This document shows, piece by piece, positions 15,859 to 25,141 of a DNA stretch of 64,000 nt. Each line of letters opens with the position of its first letter. Position 1 is the first letter of the stretch. The notes under the pieces were generated by a model. That model ran no database searches. It was not told the origin of the DNA and saw only the letters and a program-made list of their open reading frames with translations. This stretch comes from Cereibacter sphaeroides. GTDB taxonomy: Bacteria; Pseudomonadota; Alphaproteobacteria; Rhodobacterales; Rhodobacteraceae. The position numbers and the translations under genes are program-made. The stretch lies in contig QFQS01000004.1 in assembly GCA_003243455.1 (NCBI GenBank), forward strand, positions 1 to 64,000, in the 5' to 3' direction.

Positions 15859-17063
15859 CACACCCGCTCCAGGATCAGGGCAATGCCCTGGCCCACGCCA
15901 ATGCACATGGTGCAGAGCGCATAGCGCCCGCCGCGCCGTTCCAGTTCGTGCAGTGCGGTCAGGCCCAGCCGCGCGCCCGAGGCGCCCAAGGGATGGCCGA
16001 TGGCGATGGCCCCGCCATTGGGGTTCACATGCGGGGCGTCGTCGGGCAGGCCCAATTCGCGCAGCACGGCAAGGCCCTGGGCGGCGAAGGCCTCGTTCAG
16101 TTCGATCACATCCATGTCGCCAAGGCTGAGGCCCGTGCGGGCGAGCAGCTTGCGGACCGCAGGGACGGGGCCGATACCCATGACGCGAGGGGCCACGCCT
16201 GCCGCCGCCATGCCGACGACGCGCGCCCGGGGCTTTAGTCCCTGCGCCTGCACCGCAGCATCCGAGGCCAGAAGCAAGGCCACCGCGCCGTCATTCACGC
16301 CCGAGGCATTGCCTGCCGTCACCGATTTCTCCGCGCCGTTCAGCGGCTTCAGCCTGGCCAGCTGATCGGCCGTCGTCTCAGGCCTTGGGTGTTCATCGCG
16401 GTCAAAGACCAACGTATCGCCCCGGCGTTGCGGCAGGGTGATAGGCACGATCTCCGCAGCAAAACGCCCGGCGGCCTGCGCCGCGCCCCAGCGTTGTTGG
16501 CTGCGGGCGGCGAAGGCATCCTGATCCTCACGCGATACTCCGTAGTCCTGCGCCACGTTGTCCGCTGTCTCGGGCATCGAATCGGTCCCGTAGCGCGCCT
16601 TCATCACGGGGTTGATGAAGCGCCAACCGATGGTCGTGTCCTCGATCACCGTCTTGCGGCTGAAGGCGGCATCGGCCTTCAGCATCACGAAGGGCGAACG
16701 GGTCATGTGCTCCACCCCGCCCGCGATGACCAGATCAGCCTCGCCCATGCGGATCGCCCGGGCTGCCTGGCCGATGGCTTCCAGGCCCGAGCCGCAGAGG
16801 CGGTTGACGGTGACGCCGGGCACGGTCTCTGGCAGGCCCGCCAGTAGAAGTGCCATGCGCGCGACGTTTCGGTTGTCCTCGCCCGCCTGATTGACGCAGC
16901 CATAGATCACGTCGTCCAGCAGGGCCGGATCCAGTCCCGGATGCCGCGCCATCAGCGCCGCCATCGGCAGCGCCGCCAGATCATCGGCACGCATCTGCGC
17001 CAGCACGCCGCCATATCGGCTGAAGGGCGTGCGCAACCCGTCCACGATCCATGCATTTGCCAT
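15858..17063 (-). CDS. Acetyl-CoA acyltransferase (thiolase), 401 aa
   Basis: The N-terminal domain has the acyl-accepting Cys in VNRLCGSGLEAIGQAARAI (about residue 90). The C-terminal domain has GGAIAIGHPLGASGAR and the second catalytic Cys in TMCIGVGQG. This is the degradative thiolase pattern (FadA/PcaF type), cleaving 3-oxoacyl-CoA with CoA. A 3-oxoadipyl-CoA thiolase role would fit a dicarboxylate pathway but cannot be told from sequence alone. The start at 17063 (MANAWIVDGLRTPF) has AAGGAG upstream. It is the first gene of the minus-strand operon and faces the TetR-type operator at 17168. Confidence 0.9.
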   Translation of the reverse strand: MANAWIVDGLRTPFSRYGGVLAQMRADDLAALPMAALMARHPGLDPALLDDVIYGCVNQAGEDNRNVARMALLLAGLPETVPGVTVNRLCGSGLEAIGQAARAIRMGEADLVIAGGVEHMTRSPFVMLKADAAFSRKTVIEDTTIGWRFINPVMKARYGTDSMPETADNVAQDYGVSREDQDAFAARSQQRWGAAQAAGRFAAEIVPITLPQRRGDTLVFDRDEHPRPETTADQLARLKPLNGAEKSVTAGNASGVNDGAVALLLASDAAVQAQGLKPRARVVGMAAAGVAPRVMGIGPVPAVRKLLARTGLSLGDMDVIELNEAFAAQGLAVLRELGLPDDAPHVNPNGGAIAIGHPLGASGARLGLTALHELERRGGRYALCTMCIGVGQGIALILERV

Positions 17064-17167
17064 TTTGCGCACTCCTTCGCTCTGTCGCGAGACGTTACCG
17101 ACCATGGTACTGGATCCGCTCAATCTGCCGTCAGCCTACAGCCGCTACGGCAAGAGATGCAACATTC

Positions 17168-17198
17168 CTGATTGATCGGGCAATCAGAAATATTGACA
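17168..17198. promoter_or_regulatory. TetR-type operator plus -35 element, divergent promoter region
   Basis: CTGATTGATCGGGCAATCAG (17168-17187) has 7-bp inverted arms. TTGACA follows at 17193-17198 and a weak -10 (ACTAAT) about 18 bases later, before the aminotransferase gene. The same motif occurs at 28846 and 29217. The site lies between the divergent thiolase and aminotransferase operons. Confidence 0.65.
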
Positions 17199-17292
17199 AT
17201 CCGGGAAGGCGCCCTCACTAATCGGGAAGGCACCGGATCGGTGCGACGGATGACAGGCAGGGCGCGCCATGGTGCGTTCAAAGGAGGCTCGG

Positions 17293-18675
17293 ATGGCGGA
17301 CGGAACGGCAGAGGCGGTGCGGGGTCATGTGCTGATTCCCGCGCAGGAGATGGCGAAGCTGGGCCGGTCATCTCAGCCGGTGCTGACCCATGCCGAAGGG
17401 ATCTACGTTTACGCCGAGGGCGGTCGCCGTCTGATCGACGGTCCGGCGGGCATGTGGTGCGCTCAGGTCGGCTATGGCCGACGCGAGATCGTGGATGCCA
17501 TGGCCGAGCAAGCGATGACGCTGCCCTATGCCTCGCCCTGGTACATGGCGACCAGCCCCTCGGCCCGGCTTGCCGAGAAGATCGCGACGCTGACGCCGGG
17601 CGACCTGAACCGGGTGTTCTTCACCACCGGCGGATCGACGGCCGTGGACTCGGCCCTGCGGTTTTCCGAGTTCTATAACAACGTTCTGGGGCGTCCCCAG
17701 AAGAAGAAGATTATCGTGCGCTTCGACGGCTATCACGGCTCCACCGCCCTGACCGCCGCCTGCACTGGCCGCACTGGCAACTGGCCGAATTTCGACGTGG
17801 CGACGGACCGGATATCTTTCCTGTCCAGCCCCAACCCGCGCCATGCGGGCAACCGCACGCAGGAGGCCTTTCTCGACGACCTCGTCTCAGAATTCGAGAA
17901 CCGGATTGAGGAACTGGGCCCCGACACCATCGCCGCCTTCCTGGCCGAGCCGGTCCTCGCCTCGGGCGGCGTGATCATCCCGCCCGTAGGCTACCACGCC
18001 CGCTTCAAGGCGATCTGCGAGAAGCATGATATCCTCTATATCTCGGATGAGGTGGTGACGGCCTTCGGGCGCTGCGGTGAGTGGTTCGCCTCGGAAGATG
18101 TCTTCGGCGTCACCCCCGACATCATCACCTTCGCCAAGGGCGTGACCTCGGGTTACGTGCCCCTGGGCGGCCTTGCGATCTCGGAAAAGGTGCTGGCGCG
18201 TGTTTCAGGCGACAATGCCAAGGGAAGCTGGTTCACCAACGGCTATACCTATACCAACCACCCCGTCGCCTGTGCCGCAGCCCTGGCGAACATCGAGCTG
18301 ATGGAGCGTGAAGGCGTCCTGGACAACGCTCGAGCCATGGCCGAGCACTTTGCCGCAGGCCTACGCTCGCTGATCGATCTCGTCGGCGTGGCTGATGTGC
18401 GCTCGGTCGGGCTGGTGGGCTGCGTGCAATGCATGCTGGACCCAACCCAAGCCGATGGCAGCGATGCCGACAAGGCCTTCACCAAGGAAATCGACGAGCG
18501 TTGCTTCGAACTGGGCCTCATCGTGCGGCCCTTGGGCGACCTCTGCGTCGTCTCACCGCCGCTGGTGATCACCAAGGCTCAGATCGACGATATCATCGTG
18601 ATCCTGCGCCAGGCCATAGCCGAGATCAGCGCCAAACATGGCCTGACCGAGAAAGCGGAGGCTCCGGCGCTCTGA
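17293..18675 (+). CDS. Class III PLP-dependent aminotransferase, 460 aa
   Basis: Fold-type I signatures are clear: the phosphate-binding FFTTGGSTAVDSALRF, the YHGSTALTAA motif, the cofactor Asp in ILYISDEVVTAFGR, and the Schiff-base Lys in DIITFAKGVTSGYVPLGG (about residue 282). Class III enzymes of this length act on terminal amines such as putrescine, GABA, 5-aminovalerate or 6-aminohexanoate, usually with pyruvate or 2-oxoglutarate as acceptor. ATG 17293 has AAGGAGG upstream. It leads a five-gene operon and is followed within 36 bases by an aldehyde dehydrogenase, so it probably makes a semialdehyde for that enzyme. Which amine is used cannot be read from sequence. Confidence 0.88.
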   Translation: MADGTAEAVRGHVLIPAQEMAKLGRSSQPVLTHAEGIYVYAEGGRRLIDGPAGMWCAQVGYGRREIVDAMAEQAMTLPYASPWYMATSPSARLAEKIATLTPGDLNRVFFTTGGSTAVDSALRFSEFYNNVLGRPQKKKIIVRFDGYHGSTALTAACTGRTGNWPNFDVATDRISFLSSPNPRHAGNRTQEAFLDDLVSEFENRIEELGPDTIAAFLAEPVLASGGVIIPPVGYHARFKAICEKHDILYISDEVVTAFGRCGEWFASEDVFGVTPDIITFAKGVTSGYVPLGGLAISEKVLARVSGDNAKGSWFTNGYTYTNHPVACAAALANIELMEREGVLDNARAMAEHFAAGLRSLIDLVGVADVRSVGLVGCVQCMLDPTQADGSDADKAFTKEIDERCFELGLIVRPLGDLCVVSPPLVITKAQIDDIIVILRQAIAEISAKHGLTEKAEAPAL

Positions 18676-18710
18676 TGGCCGGACCAGAACACCAAAAACA
18701 GGGAAACGAC

Positions 18711-20198
18711 ATGCTGCAATCCATCGACTGGCGGGCCCGAGCCAAATCGGCGCATCTTCCGAACCTTCCCTTCATCGACGGGAAATATGTCGACAGCCTC
18801 TCGGGCGACACCTTCCCCTGCATCTATCCGGGCGATGGGTGCCTGCTGATCGACGTGGCCTCTTGCAACGCGGCGGATGTGGATGTGGCCGTGAAATCAG
18901 CGCGCAAGGCCTTCGACTCGGGCGTTTGGTCGCGCATGGCCCCGGCCGACCGCCGCCGCATCCTGCTGAAGTTCTCGGAGCTGATCCTCGCGAACCGCGA
19001 GGAGCTGGCGCTCTTGGAGACGCTGAACGTCGGCAAGCCCATCGCCAACGCCTATAACGGCGACGCTGTCAGCGCGGCCACCTGCATTGCCTGGTATGCC
19101 GAAGCCATCGACAAGGTCTATGGCGAGGTCGCAGCGACTGCCCATGACATGACCACTTTGGTGGTGCGCGAACCCCTTGGGATCGTCGCCGCCGTGGTGC
19201 CGTGGAACTACCCGATGTCCATGGCCGCCTGGAAACTCGGGCCGGCGCTGGCGACTGGCAATTCAGTCATCCTGAAGCCCGCCGAACAATCGCCCTTCAC
19301 CGCCCTGAAATTCGGCGAGCTGGCGATCGAAGCGGGCATCCCGCCGGGCGTCCTTAACGTCGTTCCGGGCCTGGGCCATATCGCGGGCAAGGCGCTGGGT
19401 CTGCACATGGATGTGGATTGCGTGGGCTTCACCGGTTCGACCGAGGTCGGCAAGTATTTCATGCAATACTCCGGCCAGTCGAACATCAAGCGGATCGGGC
19501 TGGAGCTGGGCGGCAAGTCGCCCCAGGTCGTGCTGGCCGATTGTGATGATCTGGACGCCGCCGCCACCGGCATCGCGGCGGGGATCTTCGCGAACACCGG
19601 GCAGGTCTGCAACGCGGGCAGCCGGTTGATCGTGGACGAGAAAGTCCGGGATGAGCTGCTGTCGAAGATTGCCGAGAAGGCCAAGGCCTATCTGCCGGGC
19701 GATCCGCTGGATCCCGCGACCAAGATGGGTTCGATGGTTAGCGAAGAGCAGATGGACCGGGTGCTCGGCTACATCGACGCGGGCCTCGCCGAGGGCGCGA
19801 GCGCCATGATCGGTGGAGGTCGCGTCAAGACCGAGACGGGTGGCTTCTTCATCGAGCCGACGATCTTCGAGGGCGTCCGCAACGACATGAAGATCGCGCA
19901 GGAAGAAATCTTCGGGCCGGTCCTGTCGGCCATCACCGTCAAGGGCTTTGACGAGGCGATGGCGGTGGCGAATGACACGATCTACGGGCTGGCGGGTGCG
20001 GTCTGGACGGGGTCGATGAAGAACGCCCATCGCGCGGCCAAGGCGCTGAAGGCGGGGGTGGTCTGGGTGAACTGCTTCGACCGCGGGTCGATGGCCGTCC
20101 CATTCGGCGGCTTCAAGCAATCCGGCTTTGGGCGCGACAAGTCCTTGCATGCGATGGACAAATACACCGACCTCAAGGCCGTGTGGTTCCAGCACTAA
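18711..20198 (+). CDS. NAD(P)-dependent aldehyde dehydrogenase, 495 aa
   Basis: It has the full aldehyde dehydrogenase set: VPWNYPMSMAAWKLGPALATGN, KPAEQSP, FTGSTEVGK, ELGGKSP (general-base Glu) and the nucleophile Cys in FANTGQVCNAGSRL. The C-terminus has EEIFGPVLS and PFGGFKQSGFGRDKS. Sequence feel is closest to gamma-aminobutyraldehyde/semialdehyde dehydrogenases (PuuC-like). It would oxidise the semialdehyde from the preceding aminotransferase to a carboxylate. The start at 18711 has CAGGGAAA upstream; an ATG at 18675 overlapping the previous stop would add 12 residues. Confidence 0.9.
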   Translation: MLQSIDWRARAKSAHLPNLPFIDGKYVDSLSGDTFPCIYPGDGCLLIDVASCNAADVDVAVKSARKAFDSGVWSRMAPADRRRILLKFSELILANREELALLETLNVGKPIANAYNGDAVSAATCIAWYAEAIDKVYGEVAATAHDMTTLVVREPLGIVAAVVPWNYPMSMAAWKLGPALATGNSVILKPAEQSPFTALKFGELAIEAGIPPGVLNVVPGLGHIAGKALGLHMDVDCVGFTGSTEVGKYFMQYSGQSNIKRIGLELGGKSPQVVLADCDDLDAAATGIAAGIFANTGQVCNAGSRLIVDEKVRDELLSKIAEKAKAYLPGDPLDPATKMGSMVSEEQMDRVLGYIDAGLAEGASAMIGGGRVKTETGGFFIEPTIFEGVRNDMKIAQEEIFGPVLSAITVKGFDEAMAVANDTIYGLAGAVWTGSMKNAHRAAKALKAGVVWVNCFDRGSMAVPFGGFKQSGFGRDKSLHAMDKYTDLKAVWFQH

Positions 20199-20256
20199 AG
20201 CCCTTCAGGTGCCGCTCTCGGGGTGGCACCGGCTCCTATTCCCACGGAGATCGCCC

Positions 20257-21942
20257 ATGTGGAAGGACCAGGTCCTGTCCGAAACCGTGGTTCCTTACGA
20301 GGAACGCCGCCGCCGGATCGAGGCCGAGCCGCTGCCCGAGAATATCGGCGCGCTGATCGATCAGGCGGCCGAGGCGGCGGGGGATCAACTCCTCTGGAAC
20401 TTCTTCGACAGCGGCGAGACGATCACCTACGCGCAGATGCGCCGTCAGGTGAACGGGCTGGCCTCGGCGCTTGTGGCCCTGGGCATCCGGAAGGGCACCC
20501 ATGTCGGCGTGATGCTGCCGAACATCGCCGCCTTCCCGCTGACCTGGCTGGCCTTGGGCCGGATCGGTGCGGTTATGCTGCCGATCAACCCCGGCTATCG
20601 CCCGCGCGAGATCGAGCACGTGGCCAAGGTGGCCGAGGCGGAATGGATCGTGACCGATGCCGATACCCGCGCCACGCTGGATCAGGCCCATTCCGAAGGC
20701 TTGGTGAGTTTCCCGCCGGAAAAGATGATCGTCGTGGGCGGGGAAGTCCCGCCCGGCGCGCATGACTGGCGTACTCTGGCCGCGACCCTTCTGGACGACT
20801 TCACCGCCCCGGAACCGGTGGGCCATGACGACCTGCTGAACATACAGTTCACCTCCGGCACTACCGGTTTCCCCAAGGGCTGCATGCTGTCGCAGCGCTA
20901 CTGGATCTCTGCCGGAAAGGTGAACGCTTTTCGTGATGGGCGCCGCTACCGGCGGCTGCTGGCCTCGACCCCGTTCTTCTATATGGACCCGCAATGGCTA
21001 CTGCTGATGACGCTCTACCAGCGTGGCACGCTGTTCGTCGCGGCGAAGCAATCGACCAGCCGTTTCTCGGGGTGGCTGAAAAAATACGAAATCGAGTTCT
21101 GCCTGCTGCCCTGGGTGCTGCACGGGATGGAGCCGCAAGTGCATGACGCCGACAATCGGGTGATCCGGGCGAACATCTACGGCTGCCCGAAGGATCTGCA
21201 CGAGGGGCTGGAGGTGCGGTTCGATCTGAACGCGCGCGAGGCCTTCGGGATGACCGAACTTGGCCCGTCCATGTTCGTGCCGATCGAGCGCGCGGAAAAG
21301 GTCGGCTCAGGCTCTTGCGGGCTACCGTGCCCGTTCCGCGAATGCCGGATCATCGGCGAGGATGGCCAGCCGGTTGAACCGGGCGGGGTGGGAGAGCTGC
21401 AACTTCGCGGCCCGGGAATCATGCTGGGTTATTACAACAACCCGCAGGCCACGGTCGAAGTCTTGAAGGACGGCTGGTTCTCTACCGGCGATCTGTTCCG
21501 GCAGGATGAGGACGGGTTCTTCTACATTGTCGGCCGCAAGAAAGACATGATCCGCCGCTCTGCCGAGAACATTGCCGCGCGCGAGGTGGAGACGGTCCTG
21601 GCCGCCGCCCCCGGCGTGGCCGAGGTGGCGGTGGTCGGCGTCCCCGATCCGCTGCGGGGCGAGGAGGTGAAGGCCTATCTGAAGCTGAAGGACGGGGCCC
21701 AAGCGACCGCTGACCTGCTGGCCCAGGTCATCGCGAAAGCGCAGGACGGCCTCGCTCCGTTTAAGGTGCCGCGCTTCTGGACCTTCGTTCAGGATTTTCC
21801 CCGCACCGCCTCGCTGAAGATCGCGAAGCCTCAGATCACCCTTGGCGTCAGCGACCTGCGCGCCGGGGCCTATGACCGCACCACCGGGGAATGGATACCG
21901 CACCCGCCCTTCAGGAGCCCTGAGCATGACGCCCCAGTATGA
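20257..21942 (+). CDS. AMP-forming acyl-CoA ligase (class I adenylate-forming), 561 aa
   Basis: The P-loop-like motif FTSGTTGFPKGCMLSQ, the EAFGMTELGP motif, the hinge STGDLFRQDEDGFFYIVGRKKDMI and the C-terminal catalytic Lys region (SLKIAK) are all present. It resembles CaiC-type ligases that activate short, polar acids. In this operon it would activate the acid formed by the aldehyde dehydrogenase for beta-oxidation by the divergent operon. The ATG at 20257 follows CGGAGA. The last 17 bases overlap the next gene. Confidence 0.88.
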   Translation: MWKDQVLSETVVPYEERRRRIEAEPLPENIGALIDQAAEAAGDQLLWNFFDSGETITYAQMRRQVNGLASALVALGIRKGTHVGVMLPNIAAFPLTWLALGRIGAVMLPINPGYRPREIEHVAKVAEAEWIVTDADTRATLDQAHSEGLVSFPPEKMIVVGGEVPPGAHDWRTLAATLLDDFTAPEPVGHDDLLNIQFTSGTTGFPKGCMLSQRYWISAGKVNAFRDGRRYRRLLASTPFFYMDPQWLLLMTLYQRGTLFVAAKQSTSRFSGWLKKYEIEFCLLPWVLHGMEPQVHDADNRVIRANIYGCPKDLHEGLEVRFDLNAREAFGMTELGPSMFVPIERAEKVGSGSCGLPCPFRECRIIGEDGQPVEPGGVGELQLRGPGIMLGYYNNPQATVEVLKDGWFSTGDLFRQDEDGFFYIVGRKKDMIRRSAENIAAREVETVLAAAPGVAEVAVVGVPDPLRGEEVKAYLKLKDGAQATADLLAQVIAKAQDGLAPFKVPRFWTFVQDFPRTASLKIAKPQITLGVSDLRAGAYDRTTGEWIPHPPFRSPEHDAPV

Positions 21943-23521
21943 TGCCATCGTGGTCGGGGGCGGGCATAACGGCCTGACCTGCGGCGCCTATCTCGCGCGG
22001 GCGGGGGTGAAGGTGCTGGTGGTGGAACGGCGCGAGATCATCGGCGGTGCCGCCGTGACCGAAGAAATGGCGCCGGGCTATCGCACCTCCACGGCTTCTT
22101 ATTATCAGGGGTTGCTGCAGCCCAAAGTCATCCTGGACCTGGAGTTGCAGAAATATGGGTTCGAGGTGCTGGCCGCGCACCCCACCGTCTTCGCGCTGGA
22201 AGGCGGGCGGACCTTGACCATGTGGGACGACCCGGAAAAGTTCGTCGCCGAGATCGGGAAGTTCTCTAACAGCGATGGCGAGGCCTACCGCAAGTATCGA
22301 ATGCATATGCAGAAGATCGCGCCTCATATGAAGCAGTTGCTCTGGGAGGTACCGATCAAACCGGGCAGCGGCAAGATTCGCGACCTGCGCAGGCTGGCGG
22401 GCTTCGTCTGGCGCTTCCGCAAGATCGGGCCGCAGTTCTACGACATTTACGATCTGCTCACCATGAGCGCCTATGACTACCTGTCGAAGTTCTTCACCTC
22501 GGAAGAGGTCAAGCTGGCCCTGGGCTTCTTCGCCGGGGGCGGCGGGGCGAATTCCAGCCTGAAGACGCCGGGCTCTGCCTATATGCTGGTCCGCGGCATC
22601 GTCCGCGACGGCAGCACCGCTGCCGGGCCGGGCGGCTTCATGAAGGGTGGCATGGGCTCCGTCTCCGACGCCATCCGCCGCTCGGGCGAGGCGCATGGGA
22701 TGCAGGTGCGGGTCTCCTGCCCGGTGGCGCGAATCCTCGTCGAAGGCAACCGCGCCATGGGCATCCAGCTAGAGGGGGGCGAGGAGATCCGCTCGAAGAT
22801 CGTGATCGCCAACGCCACGGCGCGCACGACCTTCACCAAGCTTCTGAACCCCGAGAGCCTGCCTGAGCAGTTCAATCGTGACATCAAGAACATCCGCAGC
22901 GAGAGCACGGTATTCCGGGTGAACCTCGCGCTGAAGGCCTTGCCGGACGCGCCCCTCTTCGGACAGGCGACCAAGGCGGGAGGTGTGGTGCCGCAAATGA
23001 CCATCGGCCACAGTGTCGGCTACATGGAGCGCGCTTGGCTGACCGCGCGGGCGGGGGAGATTGCGGAGAAACCCTTCCTGATCGTGAAGGTGCCGTCGAT
23101 GGTCGATCCCACGCTGGCGCCCGAAGGCCACTACATCATGAACTGCTTCGGCGGTCACGCGCCCTATAGCCTTGCGCGGGGCAATTGGGATGACCGGCGC
23201 GAGGAATTGTGGGGCAAGGTGCTGGCGGTCCTGAAAGAGCAATTCCCAAATATCGAGGATCTGATCCTTCACCGGCAGGTGTTGACGCCCCTGGACCTCG
23301 AGCGCCGCTTCGATCTGCCCAACGGCCATGTCCATCATGGCGAGATCAGCGCCGACCAGATGTTCTTCCGCCGCCACTCGCCCGATTACGCCGATTACCG
23401 CAGCCCGGTGGAGTTTCTGTATCAGGCCAGCGCCTCGGTCCATCCGGGGGGCGGCGTGACAGGTGTGCCGGGGCATAATGCGGCGAAGGTCATCCTGGAA
23501 GACCGCCGGAAATGGAGCTGA
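21926..23521 (+). CDS. FAD-dependent oxidoreductase, phytoene-dehydrogenase/amine-oxidase-like, 531 aa
   Basis: An N-terminal dinucleotide-binding motif (AIVVGGGHNGLTCGAYLARAG with downstream VVERR, residues 6-40) is followed by IGGAAVTEEMAPGYR. A second FAD-contact motif lies at the C-terminus (GGGVTGVPGHNAA). This is the CrtI/NAD(P)-FAD family, many members of which are uncharacterised. It could oxidise an amine, an alcohol or a C-C bond of the pathway substrate. It is not an acyl-CoA dehydrogenase by fold, so it does not obviously supply the missing first beta-oxidation step. The start at 21926 has AGGAG upstream and overlaps the ligase gene by 17 bases. Confidence 0.82.
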   Translation: MTPQYDAIVVGGGHNGLTCGAYLARAGVKVLVVERREIIGGAAVTEEMAPGYRTSTASYYQGLLQPKVILDLELQKYGFEVLAAHPTVFALEGGRTLTMWDDPEKFVAEIGKFSNSDGEAYRKYRMHMQKIAPHMKQLLWEVPIKPGSGKIRDLRRLAGFVWRFRKIGPQFYDIYDLLTMSAYDYLSKFFTSEEVKLALGFFAGGGGANSSLKTPGSAYMLVRGIVRDGSTAAGPGGFMKGGMGSVSDAIRRSGEAHGMQVRVSCPVARILVEGNRAMGIQLEGGEEIRSKIVIANATARTTFTKLLNPESLPEQFNRDIKNIRSESTVFRVNLALKALPDAPLFGQATKAGGVVPQMTIGHSVGYMERAWLTARAGEIAEKPFLIVKVPSMVDPTLAPEGHYIMNCFGGHAPYSLARGNWDDRREELWGKVLAVLKEQFPNIEDLILHRQVLTPLDLERRFDLPNGHVHHGEISADQMFFRRHSPDYADYRSPVEFLYQASASVHPGGGVTGVPGHNAAKVILEDRRKWS

Positions 23522-23525
23522 CGAC

Positions 23526-24395
23526 ATGCTGATCGACTTCTCCAGTCGCCCGCCCTTGTCCGAATTTTCGCCCGAGGCCCCGCATCTGGCCAATTACCGC
23601 CGGGTCTATCAGGGATCGGAGAAGCAATCGGCTGGGTCCGGCGCGGCGCAGGGGCTGGATGGGTATCTGGAGACCTATGAGCGGCTGGGAACCAAGCATG
23701 TGGTGCTGAAGGGGCGCGATCTGACCACGACCTTCGGCTTCAAGATCCCGAATGAGGTGGTAGCCGGTTTCGTCCGCGAACATGGGCCGCGTTTCATCGG
23801 CTTTGCGGGGGTCGATCCGTGGCAGGCGGATTGCGTGGCGCAATTCGACCATGCGGTGAATGGATTGGGCCTGCGCGGCCTGAACCTGCAATGCTTTGAA
23901 TTGAAAATGACCCCGGACGATCCGCGCCTTTTCCCGCTCTATGAAAAGGCGATCGACCTGAACGTCCCGGTGAACATCCATTGCGGGATCAACTTCTCGA
24001 CCCATACGCCGATGTCTGTGGGCAAGCCGGAGTATCTGGACAATGTGATGGTTCGATACCCGGAATTGCGCGCCATTGCTTCTCCCCCCGGCTGGCCGTG
24101 GGTGCAGGAATTGATCGGGGTCGCCTGGCGGCACCCTAACCTGTCCATCGGGATTCTGGCGGTGCGCCCGAAACTTCTGGCCAAGGCGCATTCCGGCTAT
24201 GAGCCGCTCTTGCAATACGGGCGCAGCGTGTTGAAGCAGAAAATGATCTTCGGCTCGGCCTTCCCAATGATGCCGGTCGAGGCGGCGCTGTCGGAACTGG
24301 ATGCCCTGGGACTGGATGCGGAAACCCGCCGCCTTTGGCTGCATGACAATGCGGCGCGATTCCTGAACGGGGCTGTTGACAAGACGGGCGCTTGA
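23526..24395 (+). CDS. Amidohydrolase family 2 (TIM-barrel) protein, 289 aa
   Basis: It opens MLIDFSSRPPLSEF and shows the pattern of ACMSD/amidohydrolase-2 enzymes: GFAGVDPW, GLRGLNLQ, PVNIHCG (metal-site His), RYPELRAIASPPGWPWV, a region of usually catalytic His residues, and the IFGSAFPMMP segment near the end. The classical DxH at the N-terminus reads DFSSRP here, and TDYP near the C-terminus reads SAFP, so some metal ligands may be absent. Hydrolase, hydratase or decarboxylase chemistry is possible. It starts 4 bases after the previous stop and ends the aminotransferase operon. Confidence 0.75.
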   Translation: MLIDFSSRPPLSEFSPEAPHLANYRRVYQGSEKQSAGSGAAQGLDGYLETYERLGTKHVVLKGRDLTTTFGFKIPNEVVAGFVREHGPRFIGFAGVDPWQADCVAQFDHAVNGLGLRGLNLQCFELKMTPDDPRLFPLYEKAIDLNVPVNIHCGINFSTHTPMSVGKPEYLDNVMVRYPELRAIASPPGWPWVQELIGVAWRHPNLSIGILAVRPKLLAKAHSGYEPLLQYGRSVLKQKMIFGSAFPMMPVEAALSELDALGLDAETRRLWLHDNAARFLNGAVDKTGA

Positions 24396-24460
24396 CCTCT
24401 CTCGTGCCGGATAGTCTTTGCGTCCCGGCGGCGAAACTTTTGTTGAGACGGATACTCTGA

Positions 24461-25115
24461 ATGGCGGAAACCAAGGCCGGATCGCGCCGCACCAAAGACA
24501 GGACGACACCCTCTACCCGCGAGGAACAGGTGGTTGACCGCCGCCGCAGCCTTCTGGAGGCGGCGGTGCGGGTGATTTCCAAACGCGGGCTGATCGGGGT
24601 GACGATCAACTCCATCGCCGCCGAGGCGCAATGTTCCTATGGCGTCGTGGCCTTCCACTTCCAGTCGAAGGAAGGTGTGATCTTCGCGGCGCTGGACCAA
24701 TACGGCCGCCGAGTATGAGGCCTATACGACCCGGCTGGCGGGATCGAAATTGGGTCCGTCTGGCCGGTTGCTCGCGATGATCGACACGGATTTCAGCCGC
24801 AAGGCGGCAGGGCAAAGCAACATCGCCCTCTGGTTGGCCTTTTGGGCCGAGGCGGTGCGGGTGCCGTCCTACCGCAAGCGTTGCCGCGAGCTGCGCGAGC
24901 ATTACAACCGTATCGTGGCTGCCGATATTGCAGAGCTTGCCATGTCACGCGGGATCGAGGTGGAGGCCGAGAAGCTGGCGCTGATGCTAAACGCCCTGAT
25001 CTCGGGCCTGTGGATCGAGACGGTGCTGGGTGCCGCCTCGGTGACCGAAAGCCAGAAGCGTGGGCATGAAATCTGCCTGGATCTGATGCGCAAGTTCTTC
25101 CCCGACGATTTCTGA
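24461..25115 (+). pseudogene. TetR-family regulator (BetI-like), single frameshift
   Basis: The first 86 codons give a normal TetR DNA-binding domain (SLLEAAVRVISKRGLIGVTINSIAAEAQCSYGVVAFHFQSKEGV). The frame then ends at a TGA at 24716-24718. The next frame carries on with AAEYEAYTTRLAG and runs to the end of a typical ligand-binding domain (WLAFWAEAVRVPSYR, FFPDDF). The total length, 655 bases, equals 217 codons plus a stop plus one extra base, so a single-base insertion near 24701 explains it. It lies after the amidohydrolase gene and is the obvious candidate for the palindromic operators at 17168, 28846 and 29217. Confidence 0.85.
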
Positions 25116-25141
25116 CAGGGCGGGGCCAAGCGCTCCGCAAC

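Noticed and set aside
21926..23521. Carotenoid biosynthesis enzyme
   Set aside because: It shares the CrtI fold, but its place in an aminotransferase/CoA-ligase operon and the absence of other carotenoid genes argue against it.
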